Part shown: positions 9,927 through 20,081 of the stretch, piece after piece
Position numbering within the stretch: position 1 is the stretch's first letter
How the letters are laid out: the number at the start of each line of letters is the position of its first letter
DNA from: Adiantum capillus-veneris
Lineage: Eukaryota; Streptophyta; Polypodiopsida; Polypodiales; Pteridaceae
NCBI GenBank assembly: GCA_014529385.2
Contig: CM043944.1
Location: 68,075,895-68,139,894, forward strand
Reading direction: 5' to 3'
DNA: 64,000 bases
Notes under the pieces: generated by a model
Databases searched by the model: none
Seen by the model: the letters and a program-made list of their open reading frames with translations, nothing else
Told to the model about the DNA's origin: nothing
Translations under genes and position numbers: made by a program

Positions 9927-12896
9927 CAAGAGGCTAGGAGAAGAGTAGGTCTTCAGACCCAAAAAGCCTCACAATGGTATAAGAACTATCTTTGGAGAGC
10001 AAAGGGTGTGGTATATTATGAGGGCTTGCATGTGCATGGTAGCCGTGGAGAAGAAAAAAGAGAACTTGGGTCGAGGAGCGCATGGGCACGACCACTCATG
10101 GGGGAGAAGAGGTTAACTCCAACCTACACCAAAATGTGTGCTATCTCTCTCTCAAAGCATGTGTAGGGACTCGGGAAGGAGATTCTGTTCCTGTACGATG
10201 GCCTCGATCGCTACACAATGTCTGTTCTCTATGCTACGATCTTTGCACCATTTGCTCAAAGATTCCATCATTTTGGGTTGAAGCTCTTTTCACAAAGTCA
10301 GCACCCAAGGGGGCAAAAAAAATCCTCCAATGCAATAAGGGAACATGCTCACCCTGGACACACCCACACTGGTGGACATGATTTGCAGCTTCGATCTCTT
10401 TCCCGTTTTATAGGAAAACCCCGAGATTGGCTTTAATTTAGGGCCAAGGGTCTAATCTAGAACTAAGCTCAAGGATCTTGCCTATAAAAGGAGCGAGAGG
10501 CTATTAGGAGAGTAGGTTTTCAGAGCCAAAAGGCCTCACAATGGTATGATAATTATTTTTGGAGCGCAAAGGGTGTGGTATATTATGAGGGCTTGCATGT
10601 GCATGGTAGCCATGGAGAAGACAAAAGAGACTCTTGGGTTGAACAGCGTGTGGGCACGATCGCTCATGGGAGGAGAAGAGGTTGACTCCAACCTGCACCA
10701 AAACGTGTGCTATCTCTCTCTCAAAGCATGTGCGGGCCTCGGGAAGGAGATCCGTTCCTGTAGGATGTCCTCGATCATTACACAATGTCTGTTCTCTATC
10801 CTGCGATCTTTGCACGCTTTTCTCAAAGATTCCATCATTTTGGGTTGAAGCTCTTTTCACAAAGTGGTCACCCAAGGGGGGGGGAAAATACTCCAATGCA
10901 ATTAAGGGAACGTGCTCACCCTGGCCACACCCACAAAGGTGGACATAATATGCAGCTTTGATCTCTTGCCCTTTTTATACAAAAACCCCAAGATTGGCTC
11001 TAATTTAGGGCCAAGGGTCTAATCTAGAACTAAGCTCAAAGACCTTGCCTATAAAAGGAGCAAGAGGCTAGGAGGAGAGTAGGTTTTCACAGCCAAAACC
11101 ACTCACAATGATATAAGAACTAAAGCAAAGGGTGTGGTATATTCTGAGGGCTTGCATGTGCGTGGTAGCCATGGAAAAGATAAAAGAGAACTAGGGTCGA
11201 GGAGCATGTGGGCACCACCGCTCATGGTGGGAGAAGAGGTTCACTCCAACCTGCACCAAAACACGTGCTATCTCTCTCTCAGAGGATGTGTAGGGCCTCG
11301 CGAAGGAGATCCCGTTCCTGTAGGATGGCCTGGATTGGTGCAAAATTTCCTTTCTCCATCGTGTGATCTTTGCACCATTTTCTCAAAGATTCCATCATTT
11401 TGGGTTGAAGCTCTTTTCACAAAGTGGGGACGCAAGGGGGAAAAAAATCCTCCAATGAAATTAAGGGAACATGCCCACCCCGGCCACACCTACACAAGTG
11501 GACATGATTTGCATCTTTGATCTCTTGCCCTTTCTATAGGAAACGCCCAATATTGGCTCTAATTTACAGCCAAGGGTCTAATCTAGAACTAAGATCAAAG
11601 ACCTTGCCTATAAAAGGAGGAAGAGGCTAGGAGGAGAGTAGGCTTTCAGAGCCAAAAGGCCTCACAATGGTATACAAACTATTTTTTGAGAGCAAAGGGT
11701 GTGGTATATTCTGAGGGCTTGCATGTGCATGGTATCCATGGAGAAGACAAAATAGAACTTGGGTCGAGGAGAGTGTGGGCACGACCGCTCGTGGGGGGGG
11801 AAGAGGTTGACTCCAACCTGCACCAAAACGTGTGCTATCTCTCTCAAAGCATGTGCGAGGCCTCGAAAAGGAGATCCCGTTCCTGCAAGATGGCCTTGAT
11901 CATTGCACAATGTCTGTTCTCTATTTTGCATTCTTTGCACCATTTGCTCAAAGATTCCATCATTTTAGGTTGAATCTCTTTTCACAAAGTGGGCACCCAA
12001 GGGGGAAAAAAATCCTCAAATGCAATTAAGGGAACATGCCCACCCTGAACACACCCCCACAGGTGGACATGATTTGTAGCTTTAATCTTTTGCCCTTTTT
12101 TTAGGAAACCCCCAAGATTGGCTCTGATTTAGGGACAAGGGTCTAATCTAGAACTAAGCTCAAGGACCTTGCCTATAAAAGGAGCGAGAGGCTAGTAGGA
12201 GAGTAGGTTTTTAGAGCCAAAAAGGCCTCACAATGGTATCATAACTATTTTTGGAGAGCAAGGGGTGTGGTATATTGTGAGGGTTTGCATGTGCATGGTA
12301 GCCATGGAGAAGACAAAAGAGAACTTGGGTCAAGGAGCACGTCGGCACGACCGCCCATGGGGGGAGAAGAGGTTGACTCCAACCTGCTCTCTCTCAAAGC
12401 ATGTGCTAGTCCTCAGGAAGGAGATCCCGTTCCTGCATGATGGCCTTGATCATTGCACAATGTCTGTTCTCTATCCTGTGATCTTCGCACCATTTTCTCA
12501 AAGATTCCATCATTTTGGGTTGAATCATTTTTCACAAAGTGGGCACCCAAGGGGGAAAAAATCCTCAAATGCAATTAAGGGAGCATGCCCACCTTGGCCA
12601 CACCCCCACAGGTGGACATGATTTGTAGCTTTGATCTTTTGCCCTTTTTATAGGAAACCCCCAAGATTGGCTCTAATTTAGGGCCAAGGGTCTAATCTAG
12701 AACTAAGCTCAAGGACCTTGCCTATAAAAGGAGCAAGAGGCTAGGAGGAGAGTATGTTTTCAGAGCCAAAAGGCCTCACAATGGTATAAGAACTATTTTT
12801 AGAGAGAAAGGGGTGTGGTATATTCTGAGGGCTTGCATGTGCATGGTAGCCAAGGAGAAGACAAAAGAGAACTTGGGTCAAGGAGCACGTCGGCAC
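9927..12896 (+). mobile_element. TRIM-like tandem array, segment 2
   Basis: This segment continues the array after Copia-A. Primer-like motifs lie at 9975, 10542, 11109, 11668, 12234 and 12782, with spacings of 567, 567, 559, 566 and 548 bp. Each is preceded by CCTATAAAAGGAG and followed by GGGTGTGGTATATT...GCATGTGCATGGTAGCCATGG. The purine tract CCCAAGGGGG(A/C)AAAA precedes the TGCAATTAAGGGAACATGCCC block in every unit. The units are similar but not identical, so the array is not a recent amplification. The last unit is cut by Copia-B after GGCAC at 12892-12896. Confidence 0.6.
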
Positions 12897-13123
12897 TGTT
12901 GGAATTGGGGTTGCAGAGAAACACACACAGATTGGAGAAGATGAAGGAAGCTCAAGGCACACAATAGAGAGTGTGTTACTTAGTATGCAATGGAAAGATA
13001 GATAGCCTTAGAGTGATGGGCGTATATACAATGCACGGGGGAAAAAACCTTGTAAAGAGGGAAAAAATGCCCTGGCGGTCCTAGTGTGTTCACACACATC
13101 ACTACCACATGTATATGGTAACA
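12897..13123 (-). repeat. Copia-B 3' LTR (227 bp)
   Basis: Starts TGTTGG and ends AACA. It carries a TATATA box on the minus strand (within TTGTATATACGCCC). It is the complete LTR of this element. Confidence 0.92.
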
Positions 13124-13199
13124 AATCCCCCCGTGGAGTGATGCGGTGAACGAGAGCTGGCACATGACTAAAGGGAAATTCCATGCCCTGAGGACTAGA

Positions 13200-16100
13200 T
13201 CAGTCCACAAAGAGGAGTAAGCCTAAAGCTTTGCAGAAAGCTTCAAGATTCTCACGAGACAATGCCTTTGTGAAAAGATCTACAAGGTTGTTCTGTGTTG
13301 GCACATAAGCCAAGCTGATCTCTCCTGCTGAGAGCCTCTCCCTGACATAGTGGTAATGCACCTCAATGTGCTTTGTGCGAGCATGAAAAACTGGGTTCCT
13401 CACAACTGCCAATGCGCTCTAACTGTCAGTGTAGATAGTGTTGGTAGTGTCCTGTCCAACACCCAAATTAGTCATAAGGCGTCTGAGCCATACACACTGA
13501 ACCGTAGCTGTGAAGACTGCCCTGTACTCAGCCTCACAACTCGAAGTGGCCACAGTAGGTTTCTTCTTGCTCAACCATGATATACATGAACTGCCAAGCA
13601 TGAAACAAAAACCACTCGTGGACACTCGCGTGCCAAAACAACCAGCCCAATCTGAGTCCGAAAAAGCATGTAAGTCTGGCGGCAATGATCCCCCCTTGGG
13701 ATAAAACAAGCCAAGATGTAAAGTGCCACTAAGGTAGCGAAAAATTCTCTTGACAGCCGGCCAATGCTTAGACCCTGGGCTATGCATAAATTTGCTCACC
13801 TGTGAGACTGCAAACTGGATATCTGGCCTCGTGTTGCATACATAAATGAGGCAGCCAACAGCAGTTTGGTAAAGAGTGACATGAGCAGGATCACGAGCAT
13901 CATGTAGACTCAACTTCAAACCTGTTTCCATGGGAGTGGCAATAGGTTTGCAATCCTCAAGTCCAAACTTACATAGCAATGTCTCTATGTAACTTTTCTG
14001 ACACAAGGCAATACCACCATCACACTGCTTAAACTGTATACCCAAGTAATGATGGAACAGCCCCAAATCTTTCATCTTGAAAGTAGCATTCAAATCAGCC
14101 GTAAATTCAGCAATATGTCTCTCATTTGGTCCAGTGATCAGCAAATCATCAACATAAAGAACCACAATGAGAAGTACATCACCCTCACGCTTTACATACA
14201 ATGTGCTTTCTGTTGGACTGTTACGAAAGCCTTGTCTCACCAAATGAGTGTCAGCTTTCTCATACCAAGCACGAGGAGATTGCTTCAACCCATACAAAGC
14301 CTTCTTACATTTGCACACTTTGTCCTCTTGTCCTTTTATGACAAAACCGCGAGGCTGCGTTACATAAACTTCCTCAAATATGTCACCATTCAAGAAAGCA
14401 GTAACAATGTCTGATTGATGTACATCCCAACCAAAATGAGCTGCCAATGCACATAGAAAACGCACAGTAGTCATACGACAAGTGGGAGCAAAAGTCTCTT
14501 CATAATCTATGCCTTTTTGTTGTGCATAACCCTTTGCAACAAGTCGAGCCTTATGGCGATCGATCTCGCCATCCGGCTTGCGTTTCAACTTGTAAACCCA
14601 CTTCGTACCAATGGCCTTTTTGCCAGGAGGCAAGTCACATAAAGTCCATGTGTCATTCTCTATAAGTGCATCATATTCTGATTTCATGGCAGCAATCCAA
14701 TTTTCTGAATTCTGTGCTTCATCAAAAGACAGAGGCTCCTCAACATCATGTAAACTAGACACAGCCAAAGCATAACAATATGATGCATAAGATGCATGGC
14801 GAGAGCCTGAACGAGTACGACTAGATAAAGGTGCATCCAATTTACTGTCACGCAAAGTGTGCACCAGCCATTTTGGCATACCTCTAGCCTGCTCATTTTC
14901 AGCCCTTTCCTCATCAAGTACATCATGTACATCTGCATCAGTAATAGGCTGTTCTAAAACATTTTCAGAAACCCCCATAGGCTGTACATTTGCCTCATTG
15001 GAACTTAAATTCATATTTCCACCACTGAAAAGAGGCAACAAAGTTTCATAAATGTCCTGTGAGCTTACATTACTGTCTCTAGTACATGACAGCAAGGGCT
15101 GAAAAGAATCTTCCACAAACACTACATCCCGAGAAACCACAATACGTTTTTTTTGCAGATGATTGCTTTCAGCACTATAACCAACAAAAATACATTTGAC
15201 AGCCTTATCATCCAATTTTATGCGCTGCACTTGTGGCACCAAAGCATATGCCAAACAGCCAAAAACACGCATGTGCTCAATAGAAGGCTTTCTAGTATGC
15301 CATGCTTCATATGGAGTAATAGACTGCAAATCTTTCATAGGACACCTGTTAAGTACATAAGTGGCACACATGATGGACTCAAGACAAAAAGAATGCGGCA
15401 AAGCTTGACTTTTGACCATACATCGTGCCATTTCCGTCAGTGACCTCTTTTTTCTCTCAGCAACACCATTTTGCTGAGGTGTATAAGGCACTGTACATTG
15501 GTGTTTTATCCCACGACTAGCCAGAAATGCATTAAATTCATGAGACATATACTCCCCCCCTCGATCGGAACGGAGGGTGCCCATAGTACATTTTGAGACA
15601 TTTTCAGCCATAGCCAAAAATTGTTTGAAGCACATAAAAACTTCGGACTTCGCTTTAAGCGGAAATACCCATGCATGCCAGGAGTAATCATCAATGAAAG
15701 TCACGAAGTACAGGTAATTTCCCAAGGACGGAGTTTGCATGGGCCCACAAACATCACTATGCACAAGCTGCAACCTGCATGTGGCCCGAACTGAACCATC
15801 CTTTGGAAATTTATAACATTGCATCTTACCCAAAATACAGCCTTCACAAACATGTTTGACAGGTGCTTCAAGAGGCGGCAAAGAAGCAACCATATCAGAT
15901 TTCTGCAAACGCAGCAAACTGGCAAAATTCAGATGACCAAAACGTGCATGCCAAAGTTTTGCATCTGAAATAGCCCTTGAATCTGCAGCAACATTTGCAA
16001 AATTTTGTCCACACTTGTCATACAAAGTGAGCTTATACAGCCCACGGCACAAAAGCCCAGATGCAACAATTTCCTCAAATTTGACTACAAGTCCAAGTCT

Positions 16101-16433
16101 AGCAAGTGCGGATACAGACAAGAGATTCTTCTTGATCCTAGGTACATAAAGTGCATCAACAAGTGTGAAGGAGCTACCATTAGCAGAAGTGAGCACAATC
16201 TTTCCAACTCCCTGAACTGGATAAGAGGCGTTGTTGGCACAAGTGACTGAATTCCCATGAGGGACAGACTCGAGAGAGGTAAACAATTCACGATGTGAGG
16301 TAATGTGCTTTGTAGCACCACTGTCAAAATACCACACATGTGAATCTGCAGCAAACTGACAAGCATGCATCATGGATAGCAGGATTGTAAGTGCACTCTG
16401 CGCTAAAAGCCCATTCTGCATCAACATCAGCAT
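13200..16433 (-). pseudogene. Copia-B pol polyprotein (protease-integrase-RT-RNase H)
   Basis: A 1004-codon open frame (16433-13419) continues after one TAG (13421-13419) in the same frame to 13200. Domains in order: Copia protease with WYFDSGATKHIT; GAG-pre-integrase zinc finger region (LWHARFGHLNF...CEGCILGK); integrase core with HSDVCGP, DRGGEY and NGVAERKKR, so the DDE residues are present; RT with FLNGDIFEEVY, ALYGLKQSPRAWY and LYVDDLLITG; and RNase H with SDSDWAGC and SCEAEYRA. It would convert element RNA to DNA and integrate it. The single nonsense codon falls in RNase H at a codon expected to be Gln (before SALAVVRNPVFHARTKH). Otherwise this is the best preserved Copia pol in the window. 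Confidence 0.93.
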
Positions 16434-17432
16434 TACAGTCTCCTTTCACAGAAGACTCAACAATGGCTGCATTTGTAGTGGAACCAGCATTTGAAGTGGA
16501 ACCACCCTCTTTCTTCTTAGCCTCTTTGGCCTTCAACTTAGGAGACGACTTGATCAAGTGATCATTTGATTTACAATAATGGCAACGTATCTTCTTTTTG
16601 CCCTTATCACTAGAATTGCCAGAAGAAGTACTGCCAGTAGAAGCATTAGGAAAATAATTTTTTCCACTCGCAGCAGAACCATAAGAAGTGGCTGCATTAC
16701 TGTTACCACCCTTTCTTTGAGAGCAATAAAAGCATGTTCAATTGCACGCTGCCTAGTCCTGTTTTTTCTAGAAAGTGACTCTTGCAACAACAATGTGCAT
16801 AATGAATCAAGCTTGACAACTTCAAGATTTCCTTGGGTCATCAGTCTCCAGGTATTAGCAAAAGTCTGGTAGGAATCTGGTAAGGCATCAAGAACAGTCT
16901 GCACAAGGGAGCTGTCTGAAATAACTTCACCTACAGAAATAAGTTGGTCATTGATATCCTTGACACTAGCCAGGAAAGTGTCCATATCATCTTCCTCATG
17001 CATAATTTTTGACTCCAGCTCTTTACCCAGCAAAGCAATTTTAGCCTCATTGCGGCTTGCATAAAGACCTGCTAGAATATCCCAAGCCTGTTTTGCAAAT
17101 TTTGCTGAACGGATGTGAGGAACAATGGTGCGCTTCACAGACAACGCAATCAATGCATGAGCCTACGCATCCTTAACATCCCAACGAGCTTGTTCTGCCG
17201 TAGGAAAAAAAACTCTAAAAGATGGAATCCTTGCAGCAAGACCTGCAACATCCTCAAGATCACCTACATCCTCAGAACCAGGACATACATCAATGCCCTA
17301 CACAATGTTCCAGACACCTTTTGAGACAAGAACATGTTGCATCATATAAGCCCACATAGGGTAGTTGTCCCCATCTAACCTATCCTCAGCAGCAAACATC
17401 TTGAACACATCTCTGTTGTTGTTGTCAGCCAT
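16324..17432 (-). pseudogene. Copia-B gag
   Basis: Gag starts at ATG 17432 with MADNNNRDVFKMF, followed by the usual Copia block LDGDNYPMWAYMMQ. Two in-frame TAG codons (near 17298 and 17154) split it. The UBN2 region (AKFAKQAWDILAGLY...DTFLASVKDINDQLISVGE) is then open to about 16735, where a frameshift occurs. The knuckle region CHYCKSNDHLIKSS follows and lacks the final cysteine. A tandem ATGCATGC near 16370 looks like a 4-bp duplication that puts gag out of frame with the protease. The protein would coat the RNA; this copy is inactive. Confidence 0.88.
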
Positions 17433-17650
17433 GGTAAATGTTGCACCCGATGTGAAAACTGCCCAAAAATAGGAGAAACGGAGCGAGAACAACCTGTTGT
17501 ATATAGCACAAACCGTAGAAGACTATAAGGCACCTGTTATGCAGAAAACGGCACTGACAAAAATTTTGCACAAAATGACGAAATAGCCTGTGCAGTACTG
17601 CCTGTAGTGGAAACGGAGGCCGAAATGAGTCCAAATCAGAAATCTGAGCA
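17433..17650 (-). other. Copia-B leader without primer site
   Basis: This 218-bp segment lies between the truncated 5' LTR and the gag ATG. I find no TGGTATCAGAGC-like sequence, consistent with a deletion that removed the U5 end and primer site. Confidence 0.6.
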
Positions 17651-17831
17651 GAAGGAAGCTCAAGGCACACAATAGAGAGTGCGTTACTTAGTATGCAATG
17701 GAAAGATAGATGGCCCTAGAGTGATGGGCGTATATATAATGCACGGAGGAAACAACCTCCTGAAGAGGGAAAAAATGCCCCGGCGGTCCTAGTGTGTTCA
17801 CACACATCACTACCACATGTATATGGTAACA
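17651..17831 (-). repeat. Copia-B 5' LTR, truncated (181 bp)
   Basis: Matches 12943-13123 of the intact LTR. The 46 bp corresponding to 12897-12942 are missing at the inner end. Confidence 0.9.
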
Positions 17832-18572
17832 GGCACGACCGCTCGTGGGGGGAGAAGAGGTTGACTCCAACCTGCACCAAAATGTGTGCTATCTCTCTAT
17901 CAAATCATGTGTAGGGCTTCGAGAAGGAGATCATGTTCCTATAGGATGGCCTCGATCATTGCACAATGTCTATTCTCTATCCTGCGATCTTTGCACCATT
18001 TGCTCAAAGATTCCATCATTTTGGGTTGAATCTCTTTTCACAAAGTGCGCACCCAAGGGGGGGGGAAAATCCTTAAATGCAATTAAGGGAATATGCCCAC
18101 CCCGTGGCTTTTATCTTTTTCCCTTTTTACAGGAAACCCCCAAGATTGGCTCTAATTTAGAGCCAAGGGTCTAATCTAGAACTAAGCTCAAGGACCTTGC
18201 CTATAAAAGGAGCAAGAGGCTAGGAGGAGAGTAGGTTTTCAGTGCCAAAAGGCCTCACAATGGTATAAGAACTATTTTTGGAGAGCAAGGGGTGTGGTAT
18301 ATTCTGAGGGCCTGTATGTGCATGGTAGGCATGGAGAAGACAAAAGAGAACTTGGGTCAAGGAGCGCGTCGGCACGACCGCTTGTGGGGGGAGAAGAGGT
18401 TGACTCCAACCTACAACAAAATGTGTGCTATCTCTCTCTCAAATCATGTGTAGGTCCTCGGGAAGGAGATCATGTTCCTATGGGATGGCCTCGATCATTG
18501 CACAATGTCTGTTCTCTATCTGCAATCTTTGAACCATTTGCTTAAAGATTCCATCATTTTGGGTTGAAGCTC
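17832..18572 (+). mobile_element. TRIM-like tandem array, segment 3
   Basis: The array resumes exactly at the Copia-B target duplicate, with the unit interior GGCACGACCGCTCGTGGGGGG, and runs through one more TATA/primer-like block (motif at 18261). It stops abruptly within a unit after GGGTTGAAGCTCT at 18572. Subtracting Copia-B and one GGCAC copy gives a 539-bp spacing between the motifs at 12782 and 18261. The array has no counterpart beyond 27373. Confidence 0.6.
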
Positions 18573-18606
18573 TGTTGGTGGATACGCCGCAACGGACGTC
18601 AGCACA
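18573..18606. other. 34-bp orphan sequence before the LTR
   Basis: TGTTGGTGGATACGCCGC... lies between the broken array unit and the LTR start at 18607. It is not present before the right LTR. It may be the edge of a lost element or filler DNA at a rearrangement. Confidence 0.4.
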
Positions 18607-18905
18607 TGTTAACCCTCACGGCTCACGGACATCCATCAGCTACGACAGACGTGTATTATGTATTTGGTAGAGTCAGGTACCGGGCTTGTCGGACCAATAG
18701 GGAAAGGTAGAGTGATCGCCGATGAGAGGCGCACTTTAACTTGGACATTCAAGGGATTAGTTGGTTAAGCATGGGCGCCCAAGTGTGAATGGGGTGAGCT
18801 CCTATAAAAGCCAACTAAACCTAATTTTTACTCATTCTCTCATTTGTGCAATTGAAGAGTGCTCTTGCTCCATCTCCATCTCCATCTTCTTCTTCTTCAC
18901 CTCCT

Positions 18906-18938
<33 letters not shown>

Positions 18939-19110
18939 GAGAGTGTGTGTGCGATCGAGCATTACGAAGGCACGACGGCGGCGAGGCGGTTGAGCGCGGC
19001 ACGACTGCAGCTTCTTCTTCATCGCGGCGAGGAATCCACCACGAAGGCGAGCGTAGAGCGGTGAGTGACACACCCTTTGTTCTCTTGAGCTTGTTAGTTT
19101 AGGCTTGTTG
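18607..19110 (+). repeat. TR-GAG-like element 5' LTR
   Basis: Starts TGTTAACCCTCACGG and ends near GGCTTGTTG. It has a TATA box at 18803-18810 and a transcribed-side GT/GA microsatellite at about 18907-18940. The end does not show a clear CA dinucleotide, so the 3' boundary is defined only by loss of identity with the other LTR. Confidence 0.85.
18803..18810 (+). promoter_or_regulatory. LTR TATA box (TATAAAAG)
   Basis: GAGCTCCTATAAAAGCC, conserved in the right LTR at 27068-27075. It is the likely core promoter of the element. Confidence 0.65.
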
Positions 19111-20081
19111 CCGGGGATATGCCCTACACTAAGCTCGGTTAGCACTTTACGCTTCCTTGTGGTGCAATTTCTATCATAGGAAAGGCAGGGAAGGAGTGTG
19201 TGGAGAATTCTGTTTTTTGCGTTTTCTGCATTTGCTGTCAAGTTTCAATTTCTGCTATTGTCTGCGTTTTTTCAATTTCTGCAATTTCTGCATTTTCAAG
19301 TTCGGCGTTTTCAATTTCTGCAATTTTCTGCATTTCTGCGGTTTTTCAATTTCCTGCATTTCTGCATTTTCTGCGTTTTCAATTTCTGCAATTTCTGTAA
19401 TTTCTGCATATCTGCGTTTTCAATTTCTGCAATTTCTGCGTATCTGCGTTTTCAATTTCTGTATTTTCTGCACAAAAAAAAATAAATTTAAGTTTTTTTA
19501 TTTTTTTCCTTAAAAAAAAAAAAAATCTGGAAAAAAAATTATTAAAAAAAAAAAAAATCGGAAATTAAAAACGCGAGTGAGCGGGCGGCGAAATTTTTCG
19601 AAAATAAAAAACGTGACTCTTAAAACGGACGGGTTGGTTTGTATAAAAGATAGATCGGGATCGGGATCATTTTCCCGAGCCCAGGCCCAAGCCCAGGCCT
19701 CAGTCCTCAGTCTTACGATATAAACTAGACTCACTCTTATATATATACCCTACTCCCTCAAGAGAGAATGAGAGCATGTGGGACAAGTCCTCCACTCTCC
19801 TCCTTTCTCTTCCCACTTGCACCCTTAGACTTTCTAGTTTGGGCCTAGTTCCCTACTGGAAATTGACAGTTTTAGGGATTCCGAGGGCATAGAGTGACCA
19901 AACGGAGGGCTGTAAAGCACGGCACGACCCTCTGACCGATACGCTCGTTTCGAGCTATCACACGGCCCATTCCACGACACGCTCTAAAAAATCTAGCAAA
20001 AAAACAAACAAAAAACACGCTAAAAACTAGTCACAAGGCCTCCTAGAGCAGCTTTTTGACACCTTAGGGTATCAAAAGCAC
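19111..20081 (+). other. Leader of the TR-GAG-like element with T-rich tandem repeat
   Basis: Immediately after the LTR, GTTGCCGGGGAT (spanning 19108-19119) matches the inner part of the well-known tRNA-Asp primer site of plant Gypsy elements but lacks the expected TGGCGCC 5' part, so the primer site is doubtful. A degenerate tandem repeat of TTTCTGCAATTTCTGCGTTTTCAA-like units fills about 19215-19470, then homopolymer A/T tracts to about 19560. The rest is unremarkable up to the ORF1 start. Open frames in the repeat encode only Phe-Leu-rich strings. Confidence 0.6.

Larger units (their letters stand above)
12897..17831 (-). mobile_element. Copia-B: near-complete Ty1/Copia retrotransposon
   Basis: The element lies between identical 5-bp duplications GGCAC at 12892-12896 and 17832-17836. 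The left (3') LTR is 12897-13123 (TGTTGGAATT...GGTAACA) and is preceded on the minus strand by the polypurine tract CCACGGGGGGATTT (13124-13137). The right (5') LTR is 17651-17831 and lacks the 46 bp that should form its inner end; no primer site follows it. Gag and pol run on the minus strand in Copia order (gag, protease, integrase, RT, RNase H). It interrupts a unit of the tandem array. Confidence 0.92.

Noticed and set aside
11134-11520. 128-codon frame in a tandem-array unit, with shorter relatives in other units
   Set aside because: The frame is not kept in all units, shifts between units, and has no known domain; best explained by repeated sequence.
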